Positions 1 to 10,467 of a stretch of DNA of 64,000 bases are shown piece by piece. Source of the DNA: Isoetes taiwanensis (Eukaryota; Streptophyta; Lycopodiopsida; Isoetales; Isoetaceae); assembly GCA_021234155.1 (NCBI GenBank), contig JAJEKV010000012.1:2487436-2551435 (forward strand). The letters are read 5' to 3'. Each line of letters opens with the position of its first letter. Position 1 is the first letter of the stretch. Below the pieces are notes generated by a model. That model was given only the letters and a program-made list of their open reading frames with translations. It was not told where the DNA came from and did no database searches. The position numbers and the translations under genes are program-made.

Positions 1-671
1 CTCGAAGAGTAGCAGTAGCTTCAATATTCTTGGTTCCAACAAATCTTTTACCAAGAGTCAATGATCTGGATTTCAAATTCTTCACATCCCGGGACAAAAG
101 AGCATTCAAATTGAAAGTTTTGATGAGGAAAGAATCCCTTTGTAGATAAGCGAAGTTCCAATGATCGATGAATGGCCTTCATAATCTATTTTCTTGCTTT
201 AGAATTGCAAAAATTTTGGTATCCATAGATAGATATTTGCATTCTAAATTAAAGACAATGCTAGCCCCTACAAGGCTAGCTCACTGGCCCAGCTTGAATT
301 CGGCCGCCAATCGATGGATTCGCGGCTGCTTTCTCCCACAAAATTGCCAAGAAAATAGTATATGGTTGTTGTGGTCCATCCGAAGCAATCAAGATTGTGT
401 ATCTTTCGTGGTTTGGACATTCTTCCCCGCAGCTTGTGTTCTCCAGACTACAAGCTAGAATCGCTAAGGCCTACCATTGTTCTTCGCTTGTTCCCGCCAA
501 GTTTAGCTTGATATTTGAGTCCTATTTGAGTGTCTTGTCTTATGCATAGGTTGGTGGTTCTACTCAATGGATCATGATTATCCTCTGAGATTTTATTCCG
601 CCTCGTGATTTGTATCCGCTTTTGGCTTGGAGTTTCAATAAAGTTTGTCGCTCTTCAAAAAAAAAAAAAAA
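1..671 (+). mobile_element. Probable 3' end of a retroposed (LINE-like) sequence with poly(A)
   Basis: The interval ends in a run of 15 A (657-671), with AATAAA at 637-642, which is the layout of a polyadenylated transcript or LINE 3' end on the plus strand. The upstream 600 bases have protein-like composition but contain stops in every frame, and I recognise no domain. The left edge lies outside the window and I found no target-site duplication. A processed host retrocopy is an equally possible origin. Confidence 0.35.
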
Positions 672-2843
672 TCATGCCATATGATTATATACCCGCTTCC
701 CTCGTAACACACAATATGTCTTACAATTAGAATACCATATATCACCACAATCAAAAAATACATCACATCGATATCACCACAAATGAAATGTCTTTCCTTT
801 CTTGTCAAGATAGCTAGTTTCAAATGCAACTCTATTGTCTTGCAAGGAATAGAGCAATTGCAAAGACAAGAGAATTATGGAAAGGCAAAAAAGACAGATT
901 AATTAAGACCATGAGATATATGCCCTTCCTGATTCTGCTTTCAAAAGACAACTACATAAGATAAAAGATAACTAAAGAATATAACTACCAGAGTAGAGGA
1001 TTCAGATTTCCACTGCAACCACATTTTGACTTTGCATTAGGTACGGATAGGAGGTAGCCAAACCACATTTCATGAATCCGCCTACTTGTAAAACGTAATC
1101 CATGAAGTTTTAATCAGACTTTACAAACACCGACCTGCATGCCAGAAGGCCAAATTATGTCCAAAGGATTTGTTTCACACCCCTTTATTTACATGAATAT
1201 AAGTTTATAAACCGTTGGATAACCATATCATGTTGAGAGGTCCTCAGTCCATTTTTTCAAATCCAGATTTGGCAGGATGCGTCAACAGTTCTAATAGCTG
1301 AAAGTAAGATAGCTAATTAAAGACCAAGTCCAAACATAGCTTCAAAAGTACAAGTTTACAAGAGCAAGAGTTTAGGTCTTGCCAAGCAAAAACATGATTG
1401 GTTCCTCTATAAACCTTCCAAGCAAAAAGCAACAAGATGATTCCATTAAACTACAACAACAGGAAAGGGGTGAACTTACTTGAAAAAAGACGAAAACAGA
1501 AGCTTTGTTTTCGATTCTAGTTCTCACCAACTTCACTCCTCCATAATTGTTCTTGTTGCCACGTTCCCAAAGAAACCATATAAAAGAAGCTCCTAAAAAA
1601 TCTCCCACACAAAGTTTCCCTAAAATCAAAGTATCAGGCCCCCAAATACACCCAAAACACATGGGTTTATATACTATATAATTTTGGGCAAAATATTGCT
1701 CAGAATAGCAAACTTAACCAAGTATATTATATTGGCCAAACCATTGGGAATCTGGGGCATTTATAAACATTTTCCACATTATGTGAGCTCAATCCCTACC
1801 ATTTGAGTTCATTTAATAAACTCTCTAATCCAAAACGTATTTTACCCTCGCTTTTAATATTAGGATAATTTTGTTAAACACAGCCATGTGGTTTCAGGAC
1901 TTTCATACTTTTTGTAGGGCCCGATAAATCTTAGATGACTTTGCTGGGAGAACCTGGGCCGATTGAAATCAGATCAGGATAGTACTTGGTAGATGTTGAT
2001 CCTAAAGAGACTAATTTATTTAGGTTAATGAGTGAAGAGAGGTCGTCAAATTTTCAAATGCACTAATCAAGTGATTGTGTTCCATGTACATTTCTCCAAA
2101 TCCAAATATAACACTTCGAGAAGCTATTTCTTTGACCGTATAAAAGATTGGGCATTGCCTTTCCAAACTTCTTTTAAATAGGAATCAAAGAGAGCTTCCA
2201 AGAAATGAAAATCATGCATTTCTATAGTTTCTAAAATGGCATTCAATTTTAGTATTAGGAACTTCAATAAAGGTCGGTCAACCTTGTCGAAACGAAAAAG
2301 TACGTGTTAACATTAGACCAAACTTAAGAAGCTTAGAATAGAGTAGATAAGAACCATTGTTCCAACCTCACGTGTCTGTCACGCAACCAAGAATATTGCC
2401 GTCGCGAAAATGGCCTATCATCCGACGAGGTCTTGTCATATGTATGACATTCTAGTAGATGGATGTACCCCTGCCATGTGTCTTTGTATGTTTCTCTCAA
2501 AGTAAATGAAGTCTATTTTTTATCCCTAAAAAGAGAAACTATCTAGATGGACATGAAGAATTTTTAGATCATCTTTGTAGCATATAATGGAATGTGACGA
2601 ATTGGATGGCCCCCGATCTCACAATATGCTAACCACCATATCCAATTGTTCGAAAATGTTGATGGACTCCACTAATCCCTTATAATATGTTCTTAGCAGT
2701 TTACAGAGCAAATGGAGAGTGTAAAATTAAGCAAGCATGTGTCTAGTACAGTGTTGAGGAAACCTTTAGAGGTTACTGAAAATTCTTGGAATGTTCCTCC
2801 TAAACAGTTAGGATATTTCAAGATTCTACTGAAAATTTGCATC
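672..2843. other. AT-rich intergenic DNA, no gene recognised
   Basis: Both strands hold only short reading frames with no recognisable domain. I see no long repeat, no LTR edge and no RNA gene. The sequence is ordinary AT-rich plant intergenic DNA upstream of the RETICULATA-related gene. Confidence 0.5.
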
Positions 2844-2967
2844 TTAATGAATTGAATGGATTTTTATCGTCCACAACTCGCGGAAAAGGGTAAAAGGCTG
2901 GTCTATTAATGAATTGAATGGATTTTTATTGTCCACAACTTGCGGAAAAGGGTAAAAGGCTGGTCTA
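2844..2967. repeat. 62-bp tandem duplication (two copies)
   Basis: The unit at 2844-2905 (starting TTAATGAATTGAATGG) is repeated at 2906-2967 with two substitutions (ATCG/ATTG and CTCG/CTTG). The copies abut exactly and lie about 370 bp upstream of the likely start codon of the RETICULATA-related gene, possibly within its promoter. Confidence 0.85.
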
Positions 2968-3337
2968 GCACGAGCACGGAGGACTAAAACATTGACGACA
3001 ACCAGGTGAAAATTTTCATTACATCATACACTTTCCCCAAGAGATTTAATACATTACTAAATTCAGTTTGGGAAGACTTTTTGAACGGGCCAGATTGCTT
3101 TAGAAGACGAAGAACTGACGAGCCTGCCGATCTGGCGTCGCCCTGGCCGTTGGTTCAGTGTCCCATTCTCAGCTAATGGCATCCACGTTGCACGAATCTT
3201 AAACACGTAGACAGCCGTCGGATTGACTCCCTTTGGAAGCCCCGGAATCAACGGTGGGGATCCATCGCAGACAAGGAAGCCGAGAACCTTTATGCCCACG
3301 ATTTGAAAGGTTGCTGCTTGGGCTTCAGCTTGTGGCT

Positions 3338-5955
3338 ATGGCGATGGCAGGACTGGCAGCCCTCTCCTCTCCGGTAGCAGCCTCAAGCTCTTACACGAAT
3401 GCTGTTTCAGCTTATAACCCAAATAGCTCCTTAAAAGCAAAAGCTTCTCTGGTCTTCCAAAAAAATTCCGGTAACAATCACTTGAATAGCTCTTCTAGCA
3501 TTAATGGAAAAGTATACATGTCTATTCAGCCTATGTCACAGCAAAAAAGTTCTCAAATGGTGGGATTTAGAATTTCAGCTCTTTCCGAACAGATTGGAGG
3601 TAGCGGAGGAAGCTTTGGAGGGGGCAATGATGAAGGTGGAAATGGAAATGGGGGAAATGGTGGAGGGGGCGGAGGTGATGAGGACGGAAAAGAAAAGAAC
3701 AGATCTGAGGCTTTGATTGCCTTGGCCAGCATGGGGAAGTCTCTTGATAATATTCCTAAAAACTTTGCTTATGCGATTCAGGATGGTCGTGTCTCAGCTG
3801 AGATCGTAGAGAGGTTTATTGAACTGGAAAAAAGTCCATTTTTTGGGTTGGCTGCTTCAATTTCCAGGGTTCATGGAAAGACTGTTAGCTGACGATTTAT
3901 TTCTGACAAAAGTTGGAATTGAATGTGGGGTCGGGATATTCACTAAGGTTAGTCGATATGTAAATCTCAAGCACGTTCATTGTCGATGTTGGATTGCATG
4001 GTACTACCTTGCTCGCTGTTCTGGATTCTTGATTAATGCTGCAAGTGTCAATAGCCTAAGATAAACCTAAATTAAACTCTCCACCTGCCTAGCTAGCTTC
4101 TGTCTGATATTCATGTAACTCATTGTGATTTCAGGTGACATTATACTTAAAAATCTAGTGCATGTACTCATCATTCTCTTTCTTTAAATTTTTTTGCAAC
4201 TAACAAAGCTTCGTAAAATTCCTTATGGAATGCAAAATCTATGCGCGTGCTCTGTTGTATGCATAAATTTCCTGTTACCCATTTATGAATTAATGTTTGC
4301 ACTTCTTTGTCCACAAAAGCCTGTTGCCTCGTCTTTCTTATACATATGATCAGCTGTCCCTTAGGTGTGTTCTTCTCTGGAATGGTATAACCCAGACTTC
4401 CCTCTTTTTGTGCAGACTGCAGCTGAGTATGAGCGCCGAAGAGAGAAATTTTTCCAAGAGCTCGATTTTGTGTTTGCTGACATTGTGAGCCTCCATTCAC
4501 TTTAATTATGCAACTGTTTATATTGGTTTTCCAGAGAAGGGAATTGAGCTTATTAAGAATGAGAGAAGTAGGTGCAACTTGTTTCATGAGCCAAAATAAT
4601 AGAGAAGCCCATCTTAAGCCTCTGCATCATTGTTTTTGAATATGGCTTGACATCCTTGGTTAGTCTGATAATTTGTGCACATTGAAAAGTAAGAAAACCA
4701 TATGCATTTAGCTTTCTTAGTTTTTTTCAGAAACTTTCCAGATTTTGTGACCTAAAAATAAAGGTTCACTGGTGTTTATAGTTGGCTTACCTTTGCACTC
4801 CATGTGATGCAGATAAAGTCACATAATTGATCTGTGACCTCTATTCCTGGAGTGGTATAATGATTCTTTAGGTCTAAGAACAAGATCATGTAGAATGTTT
4901 TAAGTGGTAGTTTCTTATTTAGTTATTTTTTCTCTCTTTTTACTGTAGATAATGGCACTGATTGCGGATTTCATGCTGGTCTGGCTACCTGCACCAACTG
5001 TATCTCTCAGTCCATCACTTGCTAAAGAAGCAGGCAAACTCGCAAAATTCTTCCATGGCTGCCCTGATAATGCTTTCCAGGTATATATTGGTACTTAGAT
5101 GATGCAAATATGGGATTAAGTTGTGCGTTCTAGTAAGCTCACAAAGTGCTCATTACAATAACATGGACGGCCTTGTTATTTTCTAGGTGGCAAGACCAGG
5201 AATCGCTTATTCTGGTTTACAGCGTGTTGGGGCGATAGTGGTATGTACTATGTCAATTACTGGGCAAATTTATTTAGGACAAAATTGTATGTATATATAT
5301 ATACCTCCATACTGATGAGTTCCAGATTGTGTATTCAGTTTAAATGGTTCAAAGCTTCTAGTGGTGGGCACATCAGCATCATTGGTTAGCACTATACTCA
5401 CTTATTATGGCTACTTGTGGTGGTCATAATTAGTTCATGGAAAAAATGTTCTATTTTCTGTATGAAATGCGTATATATCCTGACAAAGATGTTCTGTGCA
5501 GATTGGCACTGGCATAACAAATGGCTTGATTAGTATAAGACGCACACTAGACAAAAACTATGTTGGGGAGGCGGAGGAGGATGTTCCAATCCTTCCTACC
5601 AGCTTGGCCTATGGAGTTTATATGTCGATTTCCAGCAACTTACGGTATATTGACAAATGCCTATGATTAGGATAACGATTAGATTATTCACCTTTTACTT
5701 TTCATGCCTTCTGTAGGTACCAAATTCTCGCTGGGGTAGTAGAGCAGAGAATTCTTGAACCACTTCTTCATAACAATAAGCTTGTCCTAAGTGCAGCCTC
5801 ATTTGCTGTTAGGACAGGAAACACATTTTGGGGTCGTTAATGTAAGTGTGTTTTAGCAATGATGATATATTATTTCTTTTTTTGTTTAGGCTCTCTCTGA
5901 TATGTATTCCATTTACAGGTGGGTTGACTATGCAAGATTTGTTGGTGTTCAATAG
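3338..5955 (+). CDS. RER: RETICULATA-related (DUF3411) chloroplast protein gene, eight exons, with frame breaks
   Basis: The encoded protein matches the RETICULATA-related family, plastid envelope membrane proteins that affect leaf mesophyll and vein patterning. Exons read from splice sites and homology: 3338-3947, 4416-4484, 4949-5080, 5187-5240, 5339-5384, 5502-5644, 5717-5841 and 5919-5955. The first exon gives a Ser/Ala-rich transit-peptide-like start (MAMAGLAALSSP), a Gly-rich acidic linker, then family motifs ERLLADDLFLTKV and ECGVGIFTK. Later exons give EYERRREKFFQEL, FMLVWLPAPTVSL, SLAYGVYMSISSNLRYQ and WVDYARFVGVQ. I start at 3338, not at the in-frame ATG 3233, because that puts the transit peptide at the N-terminus. 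Three frame breaks need explaining: one T too many in the T-run at 3840-3845, one T too few at 5826-5829, and an exon 4/exon 5 phase mismatch (5240/5339). All donor and acceptor sites are canonical. This is either a recent pseudogene or a gene with base-calling errors. Confidence 0.85.
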
Positions 5956-6558
5956 CTGAAGGATTAAAACTCCTGCACATATAGAGCTTCTCTGGGAGTT
6001 CCCATCCTAAAGATACGGCACTGGATCGTAGGTTTTCAAGTCCAGTTTATAAGGTTGAATTATTGGGAAGCACAAGCTCGCTGCTTCTGTTTAATGTTAA
6101 TTTATGAAACGGAGTTACCCCACATTTGTTTGTATTCTGGGGTAAATTTGTATCCTGAGCAGGTACCCCACGTTTGTATTTTGGGGTATATTTGTATCCT
6201 GAACAGGCACAAAGTTTAATAACATTCATTTTATATGTCTGAATCTCATAAGTACAAACATTCTGGTAGGTTCAGGCTTGTTGGCCTTTGTAGGGTGCAA
6301 GAATCATCTTTTATCTATTTGTTGCCAGTCTCGAGAGTGAGCAACAATTTATGGAACATTGCAAGTTGATTTATACAAGTTAGAAACCTAAGTAACTGTT
6401 AATCCAGAAAAAGCGTATTATTTACATGCAGTTCGGCTTGCGGTTGGTTGCAACCGTTTGATTGTCATTAAAAGTTCCCTTTACCTTATAAAATCACTAT
6501 TACACTTTATGGTGTATTGTACATTTGCTGACACATGTAATATCATATTTTCTTAGAC
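5956..6558 (+). other. 3' flank of the RETICULATA-related gene
   Basis: This stretch follows the stop codon and probably contains the 3' UTR. It holds the small tandem hairpin repeat listed separately at 6116-6207. No other coding sequence is recognised. Confidence 0.4.
6116..6207. repeat. Tandem 44-48-bp duplication with self-complementary ends
   Basis: The copies at 6116-6163 and 6164-6207 each begin TACCCCAC, contain TGGGGTA about 25 bases later, and end with GTATCCTGA(G/A)CAGG. Each unit can therefore fold into a short hairpin (TACCCCA pairing with TGGGGTA). It lies 160-250 bp after the stop codon, possibly within the 3' UTR. Confidence 0.7.
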
Positions 6559-6693
6559 ATGGCTGCAGATGGGGAAGGTTCATTGGTTTCAGTAATGAAA
6601 AAAGTGGGGAGTATAGTACAGAGATCTGTCTCTCAACGTTTCTGCAATATAAAGGTGCAATCTACTGAGCTACATTCTAAAAGCAATTACTGA
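6559..6693 (+). CDS. Short reading frame of 44 residues, uncertain
   Basis: It starts MAADGEGSLVSVMKKVGS just after a sequence resembling a splice acceptor (TTTTCTTAG at 6549-6557), and an AAG|GTGCAA donor-like site occurs at 6652-6660. It could be a small exon of an unidentified gene or a downstream alternative exon. No family is recognised, and chance is the main alternative. Confidence 0.12.
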   Translation: MAADGEGSLVSVMKKVGSIVQRSVSQRFCNIKVQSTELHSKSNY

Positions 6694-6904
6694 GTGCGGA
6701 AAAGATCTTTTCAAACTAATGTACTAAAGGTATTCTCTTTTCTGGGCAGAAATGATATGAACTACTTACTTACGAGTAGTGTTGGGAGATCGGAGATCAG
6801 AGATTGGAGCCCAGTTCTAATTGGTTTCAAGTGGATGTAAAAAAAAGCTTCAAAAAAAGCGTCTCCTTGTGATTCTTCTTCTTAAAGAAGCTACACTTTA
6901 CAAG

Positions 6905-7318
6905 CTATGTGTCATTATCCTCATTATACAAAAGACTCATAAGTTCTTCAGGATCAATGGGTTCCCAATCCAACAGTCCATTAGAAGAATTGAGGCGAGC
7001 AAAAGGTCCATAGAGGATGGTAGCAGCAACATCATATGCTTTAGAAGCATCATGAGGATTAGAATAGGATCCTAGCCACAAGCGTTTATGCTGAGTATGT
7101 GGGATACGAATTTCGGCCACCCAAGTGCCCCATTTACGCTGCCTAACGCCTATGTAATTCCAAAGTCCGTTGTCGGACCCTCCCTTGCCACTTTTCCTTC
7201 CTTTCCTTGAAGCCTCTGTTTTGGAGTGTGAAATTTCAAGCCCTTCATATTTCCACGAAGCCAGCATCTCCGCTGCCTTTGCATTCCGAATGCAGCTTAA
7301 ATCAATTTCTGTTCGCAT
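6905..7318 (-). CDS. AP2/ERF-domain transcription factor (DREB-like), 137 residues
   Basis: One AP2 domain occupies about residues 55-112: [19 protein letters not shown], then [19 protein letters not shown], then [11 protein letters not shown]2/ERF proteins bind GCC-box or DRE/CRT promoter elements in the nucleus. Val at domain position 14 is DREB-like, but position 19 is Ile where DREB proteins have Glu and ERF proteins Asp, so binding preference is uncertain. A basic stretch ([10 protein letters not shown]) precedes the domain as a possible nuclear localisation signal. The acidic tail ending YNEDNDT could activate transcription. The frame is open to an upstream ATG at 7381, but a consensus TATA box lies inside that extension, so I prefer ATG 7318. 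The gene is intronless, as is common in this family, and the frame is intact. It is convergent with the RETICULATA-related gene. Confidence 0.85.
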   Translation of the reverse strand: MRTEIDLSCIRNAKAAEMLASWKYEGLEISHSKTEASRKGRKSGKGGSDNGLWNYIGVRQRKWGTWVAEIRIPHTQHKRLWLGSYSNPHDASKAYDVAATILYGPFARLNSSNGLLDWEPIDPEELMSLLYNEDNDT

Positions 7319-7354
7319 CTGCTTCCTGTTAAACTCGTATACTTTCAGAGTTTC

Positions 7355-7363
7355 GTTTATATA
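7355..7363 (-). promoter_or_regulatory. Candidate TATA box of the AP2/ERF gene
   Basis: Read on the minus strand the sequence is CTATATAAAC, an excellent plant TATA box. Transcription would start about 25-35 bases downstream, near 7325-7335, just upstream of ATG 7318. This would give a short leader and would exclude ATG 7381 from the mRNA. The assignment is positional inference. Confidence 0.5.
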
Positions 7364-7538
7364 GTTTGCCCGTAGGCACATTGACCGTCGTTTTTTTTAT
7401 TCGTATTTGGGCTCCTCTTTTAAGGTTGGCTTTTACCTGCCGTGCATGCCACGTTTCCGTTCCCTTTTAGTTCCCTTTTATTATTAGGGAGCCCTTTGTT
7501 ATAATCACGAAAATATCTTGCTTGTTAACACTGGTTCA

Positions 7539-7642
7539 TGCAACCATCGTGGGAGAGAGGCCCTGTTTTGCCCTCAGGCTATTTGGCGATGCAACCATCG
7601 TGGGAGAGAGGCCCTGTTTTGCCTCGTGCTATATTTGGCGAT
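7539..7642. repeat. 51-bp tandem duplication
   Basis: Two adjacent copies begin TGCAACCATCGTGGGAGAGA at 7539 and 7590. The second diverges slightly at its end. They lie about 180 bp upstream of the AP2/ERF TATA box. Confidence 0.8.
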
Positions 7643-7855
7643 GGCAGATGATGGTGAATGTAAAAGGATGAGCCTTTTTTTACAACTTTTGATGATGGCA
7701 CCTTCATTGCATGTGAACCGGCTCTAAATGTTAACCATTACCATTGTGTTATGGTAACTGAAACACGTATTTAGACTGGGTTCACATGCAGCAGTCGCCT
7801 CCAACGTGCCTTGTTTTACCTTGTATATATAGAGGATGCCATGTGACGCTGCTTG

Positions 7856-8726
7856 AATGTGTAGTAAAATAACAGGGGGTTCCAGGGGGATTTAATATGG
7901 ATGTAAAAAATAACAATTCTCGAGACCATAGTCCATATATCCCTAAAACAATTGAATGGGTTGTTATAAAAAACATAGATTTAAGATAAGAAATAATCAC
8001 ATTAGGCCGATTGGATATATTGGTTAAAGTAGTTTTATTAGGATATTGAGTTATTTTGGTAGAGGTTCGAGCCCCTCGTATTTCATATTCTAAAATCTTA
8101 GGCCAAGGCATTATAGAGGTTCGATATTCTCTCTCAAAACCTTAGGCTTAAATCGTATTTCATATTTTAAAATCATAGGCGTCTCCAATCATAAATGACT
8201 ATAAGCGAAACGAGAGGTGCTTACAGGCCCCAATATACGATCTGGGTCGTAGGATCGACGAATCCGACGATTGTGGTAGTCTAGGGTGCACCTCGTTTAG
8301 AATATGTAGTAAAATAACAGGGGGTTCCAGGGGGATTTGATATGGATGTAAAAAATAACAATTCCTGAAACCATAGTCCATATATCCCTAAAACAATTGA
8401 ATGGGTTGTTATAAAAAAAAAACATAGATTTAAGATAAGAAATAATCACATTGGATATATTAGTTAAAGTAGTCTTATTAGGATATTGAGTTATTTTGGT
8501 AGAGGTTCGAGTCCCCGTATTTCATATTCTAAAATCTTAGACAAAGCCGTATCGAGGTTCGATATTCTCTCAAAACCTTGGGCGAAATCGTATTTCATAT
8601 TTCAAAATCATAGGCGTCTCCAATCATAAATTAAGGGAAACGAGAGGTGCTCACAGACCCCAACATACGATCTGGGTCGTAGGATCGACGAATCCGACGA
8701 TTGTGGTAGTCCAGGGTGCACCTCGT
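7856..8726. repeat. Tandem duplication of a ~430-bp unit with a pol III B-box-like motif
   Basis: Copy 1 (7856-8296) and copy 2 (8301-8726) are closely similar from TAGTAAAATAACAGGGGG to GGTGCACCTCGT, with small indels. Each contains a match to the RNA polymerase III B box (GGTTCGAGCCC at 8064-8074; GGTTCGAGTCC at 8504-8514) and a weak A-box-like TTGGTTAAAGTAG or TTAGTTAAAGTAG about 45 bases before it. A tRNA-derived SINE origin is possible. No poly(A) tail or target duplication is seen, so this is only a suggestion. Confidence 0.75.
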
Positions 8727-8739
8727 AGAGGGATTGCCC

Positions 8740-8900
8740 TTCAATGGCCTGAGAGTGTGTCTTCATGGTTTTTTTGTTTGTTCGGTTTGTATTAGATCTT
8801 TTTTGTTTAATGTCCCTCGTGCTCTCCAATGGCCCGAGAGTGTGTTTTCATGTTTTTTTGTTTGTTCATTTCGTGTTGGGTCTTTTTTGTTGAATATCGA
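8740..8900. repeat. ~84-bp tandem repeat, two diverged copies
   Basis: The motif CAATGGCC(T/C)GAGAGTGTGT, followed by CATG, a T-run and TTTGTTTGTTC, occurs from about 8742 and again from about 8826. Both copies end in a TCTTTTTTGTT tract. The reading frame through them (8716-9054) is low-complexity and is not accepted as a gene. Confidence 0.6.
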
Positions 8901-10462
8901 GCCTTGTAAATTGTATGAAACACAGGGTTATGGTTTAGCTTTCTTAGCCCAGAAGTTAATTATAGCAAAAGATCCAAAAATATCTAGAATGTCAATTGAG
9001 CAAGTCGGTTCGAAGGAAAAAGAGAGCATGGCAACAAACATTGGCATCCTATAAATCTAAGCCCATGTCAGGTGCAACATATCCTTCTTCTTTTTTTGAA
9101 GTTAAGCAGATTTTGAGGAAATATTATAGCTTCTTCATCACTCAATGATCACAACAAGAAAATGAGCACATAAAAAACCCTGAATGATCATGGAAAAAAA
9201 GGAACTGCTACAGTAGCAAATGAGCAAATAAAAAAGTAATTTACTTTGATTAGAGTCACTCAACATCTTCCTCAGCTTAGATTACTATAGGACTAAGCAT
9301 CCTTCTTCTTCCAAAGCCAAGTACTATAGGAAGAGCTCCATTCTTTTCTGCAACAAATTCAAGTGCATATATGCTGCTGTTGCAATCCCTGTTACCCGTG
9401 ATGGCCAGATATACAATTGTAGAGCAAAAATATTATCTTTAATCTTCTTAGCAATCTATGAACAACCATAATAGAAGAGAAATCCAGACAATCCAAGAAG
9501 AGTGCACAAATAAAATGCAAACGTATTCCCATCATAAAGGCAAATGAGCCTCCTAGCAAAATCTTACGTAGATCGAGGGGAGCCCAAACTAGGCCGAGAA
9601 AAAATTTGAGATCTGAAACTTCGGTGCATTGTAGGAGAACACCTCTAGGTCATCATATATGTACTATGTTGTTCTGCACAATCATTTATCCATACAAACC
9701 TTCATTCAAATGTAGAACCTTATCCAAAAGATTTGCCCAGAACTACTGAGAATAATGAAGATATCTCACAAATATCTAAAATATTCAGATAAAGAACAAC
9801 AAGTACATAGAATAGGTGCCATTCTATTCATGGAGATGCCACCTCCTTAAGAATTTTGATCCTACGGTTGCTACACAAACCGATCAACTTAAACTTCAAT
9901 TCCTTGAAACTAGCATCATCAAAACCTTATGCAATTACGTAAGCTTAAAAAAGTTTAACCGACCCGGACTACTCTCTAAAGCCCAGTTTAAAAATATAAG
10001 TTGCCAAAAGCTTCTAGCTTTGTAATCCAGAACAAAAAAATGGCAACAAATCTACATAACTAAATCTGCTTATTCCAGATACAACCGACAGTAGGAAGTG
10101 AGAAAAGGATGAAGGAATCTTACCACCAGATATGCAAAAAATGTCACAAACAAACTTCGGAATCAAAGCGCGAGAAATTCCCTGGCGGCCACGGGAATCG
10201 TTGAAGGAGGTCTTTTCTTTGCTCTGGCGATTGCCATGGAGCGGTTTTGCCGTGAAGGAGGGCTGGACGAGCCCTCCCTAATCCCTAGCTGCTCTGCCCT
10301 AGCTGCATATTGAAGGCACTACCCTGTTGTTTTCGAAGGGTAAGTTTTAAACTTCGGTGCAACATACTTTTACCTGGCTTCTACGATCTATGCCACTAAA
10401 CCTCTATTATTCTAGCAGCACCTATTCCCCCATGAGCCATTTTGGCAGTGCAGATATTCACC
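8901..10462. other. Intergenic DNA left of the gypsy insertion; possible minus-strand leader
   Basis: No conserved protein is seen. On the minus strand, about 10,260-10,180 is more GC-rich and contains a 24-codon frame (MAIARAKKRPPSTIPVAARE...) followed by GGTAAG near 10,130, which could be a 5' leader exon and donor. If real, the gypsy element inserted about 200 bp upstream of it. The evidence is weak. Confidence 0.25.
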
Positions 10463-10467
10463 ATCAG
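10463..10467. repeat. Left target-site duplication (ATCAG) of the gypsy element
   Basis: ATCAG directly precedes the LTR edge and is repeated at 24212-24216 directly after the other LTR. Five bases is the length expected for Ty3/gypsy integration. Confidence 0.85.

Noticed and set aside
1372-1662. 96-residue minus-strand frame
   Set aside because: No domain, atypical composition, isolated in AT-rich DNA; chance is likely.
3063-3299. Minus-strand frame upstream of the RETICULATA-related gene
   Set aside because: It overlaps the promoter and 5' part of the gene, has no domain, and looks like chance.
3233-3337. Upstream in-frame ATG (3233) as the start of the RETICULATA-related protein
   Set aside because: The 35 extra residues precede a typical plastid transit peptide that should be N-terminal; ATG 3338 fits better.
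8064-8074. tRNA gene based on GGTTCGAGCCC
   Set aside because: No cloverleaf, anticodon stem or acceptor stem can be formed around it; kept only as a B-box-like motif.
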